DNA from: Nostoc sp. 'Lobaria pulmonaria (5183) cyanobiont'
GTDB taxonomy: Bacteria > Cyanobacteriota > Cyanobacteriia > Cyanobacteriales > Nostocaceae
Length of the DNA: 64,000 nucleotides
Direction of reading: 5' to 3'
NCBI RefSeq assembly: GCF_002949795.1
Contig: NZ_CP026692.1
Location: 6,308,545 to 6,372,544, forward strand
The notes under the pieces were generated by a model that saw nothing but the letters and a program-made list of their open reading frames with translations, ran no database searches and was not told the origin of the DNA. Of the stretch, positions 1 to 10,063 are shown piece after piece. Numbering within the stretch: position 1 is the stretch's first letter; every line of letters starts with the position of its first letter. The position numbers and the translations under genes are program-made.

Positions 1-1356
1 GATGTTATAAAGAATTACAAAACAGACTCTTGTTTTGCGGAACAAAGACTCTCTGGAGCGAACCCACTAGCTATCCAAAGAATTGATGTATTACCTGATA
101 ATTTTGCTGTCACAGATTCCCATTTTCAGAAGGTTGCAGGTACAAAATTGACGTTGGAAAAGGCACTCAAGGAAGGCAAGCTGTATTTCTTAGATTACCC
201 TCTGTTATCTGATATTCAAGGTGGTGTCTACGATAATATTCAAAAGTACCTTCCCAAGCCACAAGCTCTATTTTATTGGCAAAGTAATGATAGTTCTAAT
301 GGTGGTTCTCTAGTGCCTGTTGCCATCCAGATTAATCATGACTCTGGTGCAAAAAGCGTGATTTATACACCAGATGACCCCCATTTAGATTGGTTTTTGG
401 CAAAAACCTGCGTTCAAATTGCTGATGGCAACCATCAAGAATTGGGTAGTCATTTTGCCTATACCCATGCAGTTATGGCTCCGTTTGCAATTGTAACTGC
501 GCGGCAACTAGCAGAAAATCATCCCATCGCCTTACTGTTAAAACCTCACTTCCGTTTTATGCTATTTGATAACGATTTGGGACGCACTCAGTTTTTACAG
601 CCGGGAGGCCCGGTTGATGAGTTTATGGCAGGCTCATTGGCAGAGTCTCTTGGCTTTGTGGCGAAGGTTTATGAAGAATGGAGTGTTGAAAAGTTTACCT
701 TCCCTCGGTTAATAAAAAGTCGCCGAACGGATGACCCAGAAATTTTACCGCACTTTCCTTTCCGGGACGATGGCATATTAATTTGGAATGCTGTCGAAAA
801 GTTTGTGGCTGAATACTTGCAACTCTATTACAAAACCTCACAAGAGTTAATTGATGACTATGAGTTGCAAAATTGGGCTAGAGAATTAGTGGCCCAAGAT
901 GGTGGTAAAGTCAAGGGAATGCCAGACAAGATTGAGACCTTAGAACAACTGATTGAAATCATCAGTGTGGTAGTATTCACTTGCGCTCCTCTACACTCTG
1001 CTTTGAATTTTTCTCAGTACGAATATATGGCTTTTGTACCCAATATGCCCTATGCAGCCTACCACCCAATTCCAGAAATTAAAGGTGTGGACTTGGAAAC
1101 TATTATGAAGATACTTCCTCCCTTTAAACAAGCTGCTGACCAAGTAATGTGGACTGAGATTTTAACATCGTACCACTATGACAAATTGGGTTTTTATGAT
1201 GAGGAGTTTGCCGATCCATTGGCGCAGGAAATTGTGGTGCAATTCCAACAGAATTTACATGAAATAGAACGGCAAATAGACATTAGAAATCAAACTCGTC
1301 CCATACCTTACAACTACTTCAAGCCTTCGCAAATTATTAACAGTATCAATACTTGA
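1..1356 (+). CDS. Lipoxygenase, 5' partial
   Basis: C-terminal catalytic part of an iron lipoxygenase, which adds O2 to polyunsaturated fatty acids to give hydroperoxides. The frame is open from base 1 (begins DVIKNY), so the gene starts outside the window. The motif FAEQRLSGANPLAIQRI matches the start of the catalytic domain. The iron-ligand helices are visible: SHFAYTH gives the first two His, and HSALN in PLHSALNFSQY gives the third His and the Asn. The conserved HPIALLLKPH segment lies between. The protein ends in NSINT, so its last residue is Thr instead of the Ile whose carboxylate binds iron in plant enzymes. Family is clear; oxygenation position cannot be told. Confidence 0.93.
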   Translation, partial: DVIKNYKTDSCFAEQRLSGANPLAIQRIDVLPDNFAVTDSHFQKVAGTKLTLEKALKEGKLYFLDYPLLSDIQGGVYDNIQKYLPKPQALFYWQSNDSSNGGSLVPVAIQINHDSGAKSVIYTPDDPHLDWFLAKTCVQIADGNHQELGSHFAYTHAVMAPFAIVTARQLAENHPIALLLKPHFRFMLFDNDLGRTQFLQPGGPVDEFMAGSLAESLGFVAKVYEEWSVEKFTFPRLIKSRRTDDPEILPHFPFRDDGILIWNAVEKFVAEYLQLYYKTSQELIDDYELQNWARELVAQDGGKVKGMPDKIETLEQLIEIISVVVFTCAPLHSALNFSQYEYMAFVPNMPYAAYHPIPEIKGVDLETIMKILPPFKQAADQVMWTEILTSYHYDKLGFYDEEFADPLAQEIVVQFQQNLHEIERQIDIRNQTRPIPYNYFKPSQIINSINT

Positions 1357-1458
1357 ACTGGGGATTGGGGACACTTCGACCCCGAACTTTTCTTAGCTGA
1401 AATTGGAGAATCTTGAACGCGACCCGTTGAACTAATCTCATAAAAAAGAGGGATAACA

Positions 1459-1767
1459 ATGTCAAATCAGCAAGTAACTGTCACCGCTCGATTAAAAGTA
1501 AAGCCAGGTTTGGAGCAGGGATTCAAACAGGAATTTCAATCTGTAATAGCTCTTACAATTGCAGAAAAAGGTTGTATTAATTACGATTTACATCAATCTG
1601 TTGAAGATCCATCTTTGTTTCTGTTACATGAAAACTGGGTCAGCCAGGAAATTTTGGCTCAACACCTAGAGCAGCCGTATATTAAAGCTTTAGGGGAAAA
1701 ATCAGCACAATTTTTAGTTGAACCACCTGAAGTCAGGTTATGGCAGCAGATTGCGAACAACTCCTAG
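1459..1767 (+). CDS. ABM-domain monooxygenase (YgiN-like)
   Basis: A 102-aa antibiotic-biosynthesis-monooxygenase (ABM) domain, a small dimeric ferredoxin-like fold found in quinol monooxygenases. The pattern is VTARLKVKPG at the N-terminus, then GCINYDLHQS, then LFLLHENW and a C-terminal strand. Start ATG has AGAGGGA just upstream. It sits 102 bp after the lipoxygenase and only 3 bp before the next gene's GTG, so it is probably cotranscribed with that gene. Substrate unknown. Confidence 0.85.
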   Translation: MSNQQVTVTARLKVKPGLEQGFKQEFQSVIALTIAEKGCINYDLHQSVEDPSLFLLHENWVSQEILAQHLEQPYIKALGEKSAQFLVEPPEVRLWQQIANNS

Positions 1768-1779
1768 CTGGTGATAATA

Positions 1780-2832
1780 ATGACATCAAGGGTGTTATTG
1801 TATGGTGCAACTGGCTATGCTGGAAAACTCATTGCTGAATCTGCTAAAAATAACGGACTGGAATTAATTTTAGCTGGACGTAATCAAAGTTTACTAGCAG
1901 CAGTAGCCAATGAATTAAGTTTGGACTTTCGGGTTTTTGGCTTAGACGATCCGCAAGCGATCGCTCGCTCTCTTGAGGATATAATTGCTGTCATCAACTG
2001 CTCTGGGCCTTTCTCCAAAACCTCAAAGCCACTTGTCGATGCTTGTCTCCAAACTAAAACTCACTATTTAGACATAGCTGGCGAAGTACCTGAATTTCAG
2101 GCGCTACAGGCACGAGATACTGAGGCTAAAAGTGCAGGGATAATGCTTCTTCCTGGTGTGGGATTTGGGGTTGTCCCTACTGATTGTGTAGCTGCTTACC
2201 TCAAAGACCACTTAGTGAGCGCAACGCGACTGATTTTAGTCTATGAAACAGTGGGCGGTGTATCTCAGGGAACCGCAAATACGGTGCTGCCAACTTTACA
2301 TCACATCGGGGTAGTTCGAGAAGCGAGTAAGCTCATCCCATCACGACCAGCATCAAAAAGACGTAAAATTGATTTTGGTTATGGCCCGGTAACAGCAGTA
2401 ACAAACCCTTGGCGTGCAGATATTATCACTGCATTCCAGACTACAGGTATTCCCAACATCGAGGTTTACACCGTATTTCCTAATCCTGTGCGCTTCCTGA
2501 TGGAGTCGAGCCAGTATTTGGGATGGTTATTTAACTCGTCTTTATTCCAAAGTGCTTTAGCAAGTCTAATTAAAACTCTACCGACTGGGCCAACGGCAGC
2601 AGAACGAGCGAAGGGTCAAGTTAGAGTAATTGGTTTTGCTGAGGATGAAACTGGTCAACAAGTAAGTGCAAAGCTCTTAGGGCCGGAAGCATACGATTTT
2701 ACGGCATTAGCGGCTGTAGCAGTTATTAAACGGGTGATTAAAGGCGAAGTTAGGGTCGGATTTCAGACTCCTGCATCCGTATATGGGGCAGATTTTGTTC
2801 TTGAAATTCCGGGAGTTATCGGTTTCAATTAA
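1780..2832 (+). CDS. Saccharopine dehydrogenase-like NAD(P)-binding oxidoreductase
   Basis: About 350 aa with an N-terminal Rossmann fold (RVLLYGATGYAGKLIAE) and the saccharopine-dehydrogenase/trans-acting enoyl reductase layout: VINCSGPFSKTSKPLVDAC, then HYLDIAGE, then LLPGVGFGVVPTDC. Such proteins are used as reductases in lipid or polyketide pathways; the substrate here cannot be told. A GTG at 1771 is in frame, but the ATG at 1780 (MTSRVLLYG) gives the usual short N-terminus. The stop codon directly abuts an IS remnant at 2833. Confidence 0.8.
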   Translation: MTSRVLLYGATGYAGKLIAESAKNNGLELILAGRNQSLLAAVANELSLDFRVFGLDDPQAIARSLEDIIAVINCSGPFSKTSKPLVDACLQTKTHYLDIAGEVPEFQALQARDTEAKSAGIMLLPGVGFGVVPTDCVAAYLKDHLVSATRLILVYETVGGVSQGTANTVLPTLHHIGVVREASKLIPSRPASKRRKIDFGYGPVTAVTNPWRADIITAFQTTGIPNIEVYTVFPNPVRFLMESSQYLGWLFNSSLFQSALASLIKTLPTGPTAAERAKGQVRVIGFAEDETGQQVSAKLLGPEAYDFTALAAVAVIKRVIKGEVRVGFQTPASVYGADFVLEIPGVIGFN

Positions 2833-3055
2833 GAGGTTGTTTGAAAAGTCGAGAATGTTGTAAAAAAGCTTTATTAGTATAGGCTGTGAATAGAGAGTGA
2901 TATGAGCAAAGCTTACCCTAGCAACTTAACCCTGACACAATATAAATTGATTAGTGACCTAATTCAAAGGTGAAACCGAGTGGTCGCTTTTCTTGAAGTT
3001 GAGATGTGGGAGGTTCTCAACGCGATTTTCTACATTTTGGTGAAAGGAGTCAGCC
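2833..3055 (+). mobile_element. Decayed IS5-type element, left end
   Basis: Begins GAGGTTGTTTGAAAAGTC directly after the preceding stop codon, which looks like a left terminal repeat of cyanobacterial IS5/IS4-type elements. An ATG at 2902 reads MSKAYPSNLTLTQYKLISDL, the usual N-terminus of such transposases. It then breaks: KPSGR and EMWEVLNAIFYILVKG appear in other frames, so at least two frameshifts have occurred. The rest of the transposase is missing; sequence after about 3055 is palindromic repeat. Subfamily assignment is from memory. Confidence 0.6.
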
Positions 3056-3474
3056 CCTTCTCTGCGAGACGCTACGCGAACGGGGAAGTCAAAAGTCAAA
3101 AATCAAAACTAATACCATAAATAAATTTAGGGGCAAGTAAACGGATGCCGTATTTCTCTCTCCGAGACGCCAAGGGCGAACGTGCAACGCGTCTCAAAGT
3201 ACATTTTTTTCTTCTCCATAAATAAATTTAGGGGCTTGTATCATGAGTCTTTTTCGGTCAGATGGCGTAGGCGTAGCCCGTCTTAGACATCGCTACCAGT
3301 TTTAAGGCTTGCTTTACATTGGCTAACAAGGTTTTATAATCTAGCCGATCTCGATCTTTTTCTGATTGCATTTTTATCTCTTGATAAACACATTTTCGGC
3401 AATTAACTCTCGTCAGTTATATAACAGAACTGGCGAGAGCTTAGTAAATATTGTCTGTGTTATCTGAGTATTAG
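3056..3474. repeat. Repeat-rich intergenic stretch
   Basis: No convincing gene. Holds GC-rich Nostoc-type dispersed repeats (GAGACGCTACGCGAACGGGG near 3067), an AAGTCAAAA heptamer pair near 3089, a duplicated phrase TAAATAAATTTAGGGGC (about 3118 and 3222), and a 27-bp dispersed repeat at 3265-3291. Confidence 0.6.
3265..3291 (+). repeat. 27-bp small dispersed repeat, copy 1
   Basis: Begins GCGTAGGCGTAGCCCGTC and ends AGACATC. Same family as copies at 19623, 21504, 41995 and 49678; the last is shifted by two bases (GC at the end instead of the start). This copy is intergenic. Confidence 0.8.
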
Positions 3475-3777
3475 CTATTTCATTAATAATGGTGATTCCG
3501 GGCTAGGATTTTCTTGGATGCTACTCACACAAAAACTAATGTGGGAGCGAATAGCTCGCTCATAAACTCCAGTTTGTTGAGTGCGTACCCCTATAGCCTG
3601 ATATATTAAGTTAACTTCTGGAAACTCAGACCAATACATCAAAAAGATGTCTTTAGCTGGAGTAATAATTTCATAATTATTCTCTTGTCTTTTCTTTCTT
3701 AGTTTACAATTATTTAGTTGTAATTTTTGTCTGAATAGTTTTTCAAATTCTGGAATTAAATCTGAAGTAGTTTTCAT
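3475..3777 (-). CDS. Hypothetical protein, 100 aa
   Basis: Not recognised. A basic N-terminal half (KLFRQKLQLNNCKLRKKRQ) is followed by a stretch that may form beta strands (YEIITPAKDIFLMYWSEF, VNLIYQAIGVR). ATG start. AT-rich like its surroundings and isolated from neighbours on both sides by about 500 bp or more. It could be a real small Nostoc-specific gene; nothing points to a function. Confidence 0.5.
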   Translation of the reverse strand: MKTTSDLIPEFEKLFRQKLQLNNCKLRKKRQENNYEIITPAKDIFLMYWSEFPEVNLIYQAIGVRTQQTGVYERAIRSHISFCVSSIQENPSPESPLLMK

Positions 3778-4244
3778 GGTTAATACACGTTAAAACGTGA
3801 TAATTATGCAAAGACTATCTGGTGATATTACATATTACTAAGTATGACACTTCAGATACTTCTTACAATATAGTGTATCAGTTATCGGGTATTTGAGAAG
3901 GTTATTCAGAGGCAGGGTCAATCGTTGGCTTACTCTCTGATGGAGAAGCAGGCTGTGCGATCGCTGGAACCTTTTAATTAGGATTTTTATGGAACAAATA
4001 TACTATTTCCTAGATTATACTTACTAAAAGTTTGCCCGCTTCTAATGTTATGTCAGTATAGCTAGTACAGCCGAAAGTTTGCCTACCTTTAACCAGTTGC
4101 TCAGAACAACTTGTCTGCCTATTGTCTGCTGAATTGAGATGGTAGCTGGATTTAAGCGCCCGCTGTACTAGTTAGCAGAAACACCCTGTATAATTACACC
4201 ACTAAATTATCTTTGGGGTAAAATATTGCGAGGTATTCACTACG
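3778..4244. other. Intergenic, no gene seen
   Basis: About 470 bp. Contains a HIP1-like site near 3960 (GCGATCGCTGG) and fragments of the repeat family that ends GCTGTACTAG (near 4160). No coding sequence or RNA gene recognised. Confidence 0.5.
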
Positions 4245-4379
4245 CAATACTGTTCGGTTAAGGCAAGAGACGCGATGAATCGCCGTCTCTACAATAATCA
4301 GTCTTTCGTCTTGACGGGGATTAATCGGGCCTTTAGCGAGTTAGAATTTTCATCAAAAAACCTTAACCGAACTGTATTG
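4245..4379. mobile_element. MITE-like element with 19-bp terminal inverted repeats
   Basis: Left end CAATACTGTTCGGTTAAGG (4245-4263) and right end CCTTAACCGAACTGTATTG (4361-4379) are inverted repeats with one mismatch, bounding a 135-bp noncoding unit. Inside is a palindromic GAGACGCGATGAATCG hairpin (about 4266-4290). Size, ends and lack of a gene fit a miniature inverted-repeat element. No target duplication can be proven here. Confidence 0.6.
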
Positions 4380-4388
4380 ATTCGCTAC

Positions 4389-5792
4389 CTACAGGCTACA
4401 GCCTGGGCCTTCAAGACCCTCTGCAAAACTGATTAATTCCAAGTACTCTGGATTTTCCACAAGCTTTTTAGCAGCTAGCAATCCGGCAATGCTCCAAGTT
4501 TGATAAATTCGGGCTTCTTTGCCAATTAAACGACCATTGTTGCCATCGTAGTATTCCGGGAATTTATCTTTAAATAAACGCCTTTCGGCAATAGCGATCG
4601 CTGCTTGAGCAAGTTCTGTTCGACCGGCTTTCAGTGTCGCAGCGGTAAATAACCACAGTAAAACGGGCCAGTTACCGCCATTGTGATAAGACCAAGCCCT
4701 GTTTTTAGAGTCACATCCTGTAACAATCCTCCACTCTAAACCTTCCAAAGCGGGAAAGCAAATTTTAACAGGCATATAGCCGATTAAGTCTTGCCAACGT
4801 TGGGCGAATAAATTCATAATGCTTTGAGATTCTTTAACGCTGGCTAAGGAAGTTAAGATTGCCATCAGATTTCCCAGAGCAAAAAAGCGAAAATCTATCC
4901 GTCCCGGCCCCAGATTTCCTGCTAAATATCCTCCTGTTTCGGGCAACCACTCGGTCAACCAACTAGGAATTGATTCTGAGTTGATGTTGAATTTATTAAC
5001 AATTTCTTTACCAAATTCGTTATCTTTGTAACGATAGATTTCCCCCAATCGTTTCAGGTCTAGCCAATAATAGTTGCGGATATGATATTTCAAAGATCCC
5101 AATCGTCTATTGACTTTGTTGAGGTAAGTATTGCCATCCCCATCTGCTAAAAGCAATTCACTAGCAGCCCTCAAAGACGCGTAGAATAACACCTGAATTT
5201 CTAAAGGATGTTCGTAAACTCCCATGCGACGGTCAATCATAAATGCACCATCAGGAACTAACATTGTTGGATACATGGAAAACCGATGCACCAAGCAAAG
5301 ATCCAAAATTAGTTTGATTCCAGCTTGAAAATCTGGCTGACGCGCTAGGGTCAAATCGCCTGTAGCTTTTTCATAAGCTCGTAGCAGGAGAATCCACCAC
5401 ATACAAGAATCAATCGGGGGAACACGAGCGATCGCTTGCTCTCCAAAATCAGCGACCAAAAATTCCTCATTCCCCTTAGAATGCACTTTAAAACTGGCAG
5501 GCATTAATCCCGCTCCCGGTTCAAAGCAGTCTATCTGCTTTTCATGACTTTGTAATTTCAGTGTTTCTACTAAGAAGTTACGCACAATCTCTGCTTTACC
5601 GTGCATAAGAAACACCAAGGCAGAAGGGACAAAATCGCGGAGGAAGCACTGGTCATAATTGAGTGTATTTGACTCCGGATCGTGGGCGGCTACAGTACCA
5701 ATGGGTTTTCCTTGGTAATAAATTACGGAATCTTCCAATAATTTCCAGGCTTCTGCTTCCATCTGACTGTTCTTATCGATCGCGCTAGTCAT
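4389..5792 (-). CDS. Alkaline/neutral invertase (GH100)
   Basis: 467 aa, the usual length of cyanobacterial alkaline/neutral invertases, cytosolic enzymes that hydrolyse sucrose to glucose and fructose. GH100 hallmarks are visible: [12 protein letters not shown] near residue 50, [13 protein letters not shown] near 128, and [16 protein letters not shown] near 185, where Asp187 matches the family catalytic Asp. KFPEYYDG near the C-terminus holds the likely catalytic Glu. No signal peptide. It faces a frameshifted short-chain dehydrogenase read the same way 63 bp upstream. It is probably an InvA- or InvB-type enzyme; which one cannot be told. Confidence 0.95.
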   Translation of the reverse strand: MTSAIDKNSQMEAEAWKLLEDSVIYYQGKPIGTVAAHDPESNTLNYDQCFLRDFVPSALVFLMHGKAEIVRNFLVETLKLQSHEKQIDCFEPGAGLMPASFKVHSKGNEEFLVADFGEQAIARVPPIDSCMWWILLLRAYEKATGDLTLARQPDFQAGIKLILDLCLVHRFSMYPTMLVPDGAFMIDRRMGVYEHPLEIQVLFYASLRAASELLLADGDGNTYLNKVNRRLGSLKYHIRNYYWLDLKRLGEIYRYKDNEFGKEIVNKFNINSESIPSWLTEWLPETGGYLAGNLGPGRIDFRFFALGNLMAILTSLASVKESQSIMNLFAQRWQDLIGYMPVKICFPALEGLEWRIVTGCDSKNRAWSYHNGGNWPVLLWLFTAATLKAGRTELAQAAIAIAERRLFKDKFPEYYDGNNGRLIGKEARIYQTWSIAGLLAAKKLVENPEYLELISFAEGLEGPGCSL

Positions 5793-5854
5793 GGGCGTTT
5801 AATTCCACTAATGGTATGTATCGGCTTAATTGTGGAAAGTACGCCAGCCTAACC

Positions 5855-6665
<811 letters not shown>

Positions 6666-6701
6666 ATTTCCTCCCAAAGCTGCCCTGATTTGAATTTGCA
6701 C

Positions 6702-7013
6702 CAGTCAAACAATTTTGGATTTTAGATTACTCTTTTGTAAATTTAAGGCTGCTACTGTCAACCCCTATTGGAGGGATTTTAAAGTTAAAAAATAGGTATT
6801 TAATAATTTTGAATCTCTGAAAACAATTCTCAAAACTCAGGCTACAGATTCAAGAGATGGAAACTTATACCAATTCAATTAATGATTGCAACACATCCTT
6901 GGGTAAAGACGCGATGAATCGCGTCTCTACAAATGGTCTATTTGTCGCATCCTTTTTTCAAATTGGTATTAGCTTGAATCTGACACCTCTTAATTACGAA
7001 TTGCTATTAATCC
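6702..7013. other. Intergenic with palindromic repeat
   Basis: 312 bp with no gene. A 20-bp perfect palindrome-like hairpin AGACGCGATGAATCGCGTCT lies at 6907-6926, the same family as inside the MITE-like element at 4266. ATACCAATT(C) words near 6868 and 6960 flank it in opposite orientation, suggesting another small repeat element. Confidence 0.6.
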
Positions 7014-7676
7014 CTATCGCAAATTCGCTGGCACTTGTTCGGGAACTACCCAATAGTAAATAGTTTTGCCCTCGACATTGAGAGTCTGCTGTGGTTTCCA
7101 ATCACCCATATCGAAGGCGTGAGAGACAATGCGAGTCCCAGGTTTAAGTTCTTTCAAGAGCTTGGGACGGAGTTTGGCATTGATCTCTGGCAGTAAATAA
7201 ACTGTAACTACTGTTGCTTTACTAAAATCAGTGTTGAACAAATCTTGTTGGACAAACTTGACGCGATCGGTTACTCCTGCCTTCTGGGCATTAGCATTAG
7301 CTTCTTTGATGCGTTCGGGGTCAATATCTATACCAACGCCGCGCGTACCAAACTTTTGTGCCGCAGTATTGACAATTCTTCCATCACCACTACCAAGGTC
7401 GTACAACACATCATTTTTACCCACTTTTGCCACTTGCAGCATTGCATCTACCACTGGCTGTGGTGTCGGTACATAAGGAACATCTCCAGGACGTTCTTGG
7501 ACTTGAGTTGTGGGAGTTGTCGCCGATGGTGTTTCGGTTTCGGTCTGACCTGTTAAAGTAGAAGGCTGTTGTGTCCCGGACTCCAAATCTTGTTGTGGTG
7601 GCGTACACCCAGCAATTCCCAAGCTGGTAATACTAACGCTTGTAACTAATAAAAACAGAATTTTTTTGAAGTTCAT
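7014..7676 (-). CDS. Putative lipoprotein SAM-dependent methyltransferase
   Basis: 220 aa. N-terminal signal with hydrophobic core and lipobox LGIAGC near residue 24, then a Thr/Gln-rich linker (about 25-60). A class I methyltransferase domain follows: VLYDLGSGDGRIV (motif I), GVGIDIDPERIKEA, VKFVQQDLF and TVVTVYLLPEIN. The combination of a lipoprotein signal with a SAM-binding fold is odd, since SAM is cytoplasmic; similar cyanobacterial proteins exist, so it is unlikely to be an artefact. Standalone minus-strand gene 114 bp downstream of the permease at 7791-9149. Confidence 0.8.
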   Translation of the reverse strand: MNFKKILFLLVTSVSITSLGIAGCTPPQQDLESGTQQPSTLTGQTETETPSATTPTTQVQERPGDVPYVPTPQPVVDAMLQVAKVGKNDVLYDLGSGDGRIVNTAAQKFGTRGVGIDIDPERIKEANANAQKAGVTDRVKFVQQDLFNTDFSKATVVTVYLLPEINAKLRPKLLKELKPGTRIVSHAFDMGDWKPQQTLNVEGKTIYYWVVPEQVPANLR

Positions 7677-7790
7677 GAATTTTCTCCTTAATTCAGTAGC
7701 TTGTGGTCAGTAGTTAGTAAAACAACTGATAGTCATAGAATTTTGAATTGCTTATTGTGTGAGGTTTAGGTTGCACAATCCAAAATTGTA

Positions 7791-9149
7791 TTAAGTCCTA
7801 CGTTGACGGTAGTTATTCCAGAACAACAGGGGAATACCTGCTGCCACCACTAAAATACCTGCGATTGCTCCCACACCTGTATAAACCAAGCTGGAGTACA
7901 GCAAGTAAGCGCAGACAGCGCAAAACAGTAATGGAGTGAAAGGATAAAATGGCACACGGAAAGGGCGAACTATGTGGGGTTCGCGGATGCGCAATACCAG
8001 CAGTGATATGCCGGAAAGCAGGAAGAAAAACCAAAAGATCGGGGCAGTGTAATCCACCATTGTTTCAAAGCCTTTGCGGGTGAGCGTGCCTAAAAAAACC
8101 AATACTAAGGCGATCGCTGCTTGCAAGAATAAAGCATAGGTAGGACTGCTAGGACGTTGTTGCCAGCGTCCCATAAAACCAAATAGCGAAAAATCCTGCC
8201 CCAGTGCGTAATTGGTGCGAGCTCCAGTAAAGATTGTGGCGTTAGTTGCTCCCAAAGTAGCGATCGCAATCAGCACACTGATAAACAAAGCTCCCGATTC
8301 ACCCCAAAGAGAGCGCATTAAATCTGCGGCTACTGCTTCTGACTGTGCCATGTTTGCTAATCCCAGTCCCCGCAGGTAAGCCAGATTGATTAGCAGATAA
8401 ATGGCAGTGATGATACCAATACTCCACATTAGCGATCGCACAATATTACGTCGTCCATCTTGAATTTCTGCGGCGATATAAGCCGCCTCATTCCAGCCAC
8501 CGTAAGATAGGAACACGAACACCATTGCTAGTCCCCAGGTTCCTGATGATGTAGATTCTACAGGAGTGGCAGAATTAGGAATGGCAGTAAGCCCAATAAT
8601 GACTACCAGCAACAAACCTAGAACTTTCGCAGCACTCAGCAAGTTTTGTGTCCACTTACCCTGTTGCAAACCAATGATGTTCAAAACAGTTAAAAGGGCG
8701 ATCGCTATGGCTGCATATATAGAAGACGAAAACGTGCCTAGCCGCCATATCTGAGAAACATAATCGCCAAAAACAAATGCCAAAAGAGCAATGGAACCAG
8801 TTTGAATCACTGTCATCCGCGCCCAGGCAAATAAAAAGGCGACTCCCCGCCCGAATGCACGTTTCAAATAATAGTAGACACCACCAACATCGGGATAGAC
8901 AGTGGCCAACTCTGCATAGCACAGTGCTCCTACCAGAGATACCACACCACCCATTAGCCAAAAAAGCAGTACAGCAATATTGCTACCTGCCTGACTGGCC
9001 ACTAGAGCCGGAGTTTCAAAAATTCCCGCTCCGATGACAACACCGACAATTAGAGCTACTGCGTCTGGTAATGTCAGGGATGGTTTGGGTGTTGTTACTT
9101 CAGTTGATATTGTCTGAGCGAGCAAATTGTAGTTTTTACGTCTACTCAC
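7791..9149 (-). CDS. APC-family amino acid permease
   Basis: 452 aa with about 12 hydrophobic segments. The first membrane helix carries VGVVIGAGIFETPALVAS, the substrate-binding glycine motif of the APC superfamily. YAELATVYPDVGGVYYYLKRAF follows. Overall length and order fit LAT/AAT-type permeases of the inner membrane. The substrate cannot be told. Start ATG (MSRRKNYN) is preceded by TAAGGAGTAAT, a good ribosome site. Confidence 0.88.
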   Translation of the reverse strand: MSRRKNYNLLAQTISTEVTTPKPSLTLPDAVALIVGVVIGAGIFETPALVASQAGSNIAVLLFWLMGGVVSLVGALCYAELATVYPDVGGVYYYLKRAFGRGVAFLFAWARMTVIQTGSIALLAFVFGDYVSQIWRLGTFSSSIYAAIAIALLTVLNIIGLQQGKWTQNLLSAAKVLGLLLVVIIGLTAIPNSATPVESTSSGTWGLAMVFVFLSYGGWNEAAYIAAEIQDGRRNIVRSLMWSIGIITAIYLLINLAYLRGLGLANMAQSEAVAADLMRSLWGESGALFISVLIAIATLGATNATIFTGARTNYALGQDFSLFGFMGRWQQRPSSPTYALFLQAAIALVLVFLGTLTRKGFETMVDYTAPIFWFFFLLSGISLLVLRIREPHIVRPFRVPFYPFTPLLFCAVCAYLLYSSLVYTGVGAIAGILVVAAGIPLLFWNNYRQRRT

Positions 9150-9763
9150 ATTACTCCTTATTAGTGTTGAGTTGGGACTTTTGGCTTTGTTTTAGGCGTT
9201 GCATAAATGCGGGATGATTTGGCGGTTGAAACCATTGAAAATTCGTTCCAGATTGGGCGAAATCACCCCATAATTTTGCAACGCCTTGTTTTACAGTCTT
9301 TGTTCAACAGAGGAATCATCTATGTACTCCAGATTTAGGAACTCACAATTCAATAAGACCTTAAATCACTGTTTTACCTGTACTTCTATGGTTAACAATA
9401 AATGTGATCGAAAAGTGACACTCACCAGTGATACAGAATATTTCAAGTTGGTAAGGTACACAAGCTAAGTCTGTTACCCAGGTATAAAGCGTGTCTTACT
9501 CCTAAATTTTGAATTCTGCTGTATGTCTTCAAACTGTAATATCCATCTGACCACATTAAGATTAACCTCCCTGCGTAGTTTGCCGCCGTAGGCATCGCTC
9601 TAAATTCTCTTGCTAGACAACATCATTCTGCAAATAGGGTAAAACGTCTTCCACTAGTGAGATTTATTGTTATCTAAAGAATGATTGACTCATAAGGGGT
9701 AATCGTGCGTTGTTTGATTGAAAAGCTGGTACTGCTACGCGTAATTTTTATACCGCAAACGTT
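9150..9763. other. Intergenic, no convincing gene
   Basis: 614 bp upstream of the permease. A 60-codon open frame at 9286-9468 has no ribosome site or recognisable features. A piece of the 27-bp repeat family (GCCGCCGTAGGCATCGC) lies near 9580, and a dispersed repeat ending CTGCTGTACTA starts at 9751. Confidence 0.5.
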
Positions 9764-9807
9764 TCATTGATTTAAAATGGATGCTTTATTTACACCCTGC
9801 TGTACTA
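9751..9807. repeat. Dispersed repeat ending GCTGTACTA, copy 1
   Basis: TACCGCAAACGTTTCATTGA at its start and CTGCTGTACTA at its end. Related sequences occur at 17071-17115 and 27891-27935. It overlaps the end of the transposase-like fragment below. Confidence 0.55.
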
Positions 9808-9985
9808 CAGACAGCGATCGCTCCATAGTTTCGATTAAGTAGGAATGCACCAGTACTTTGAGTTTTGCTCCTAATCGATACCGAACCAATGCATAAACCG
9901 TTCCATACTCGATATCAAGTCCATATTCTTTTTTCAACCACTCAACTATCGCACCGTAGCGACTAAACCCTTTTACTGTTTCCAA
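9764..9985 (-). pseudogene. Transposase helix-turn-helix fragment (IS630-like)
   Basis: 73 codons. The N-terminal half, YGAIVEWLKKEYGLDIEYGT then VYALVRYRLGAKLKV, matches the winged-helix DNA-binding part of IS630-type transposases, where a similar block precedes the DDE domain. The C-terminal 35 residues do not continue that family, and no DDE domain follows. It is best read as a truncated remnant. Family assignment is from memory of the motif. Confidence 0.5.
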
Positions 9986-10008
9986 TTCAAGTTTGAGAGA
10001 TAGACACT

Positions 10009-10038
10009 AAAAAACCCCTTGAGTGCTTATTTCAAGGG
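10009..10038 (-). terminator. Intrinsic terminator of the integrase remnant
   Basis: Stem CCCTTGA (10016-10022) and TCAAGGG (10032-10038), followed on the minus strand by a run of T (AAAAAA at 10009-10014 on plus). It lies 26 bp past the integrase remnant's stop, in the right direction to end it. Confidence 0.65.
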
Positions 10039-10063
10039 ATAATTGATGATTGAATGATAAGGT

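Noticed and set aside
6857-7063. 68-codon plus-strand frame
   Set aside because: Covers the AGACGCGATGAATCGCGTCT hairpin and the end of the lipoprotein methyltransferase on the other strand.
9286-9468. 60-codon open frame upstream of the permease
   Set aside because: No ribosome site, no recognisable features, low-complexity AT-rich leader.
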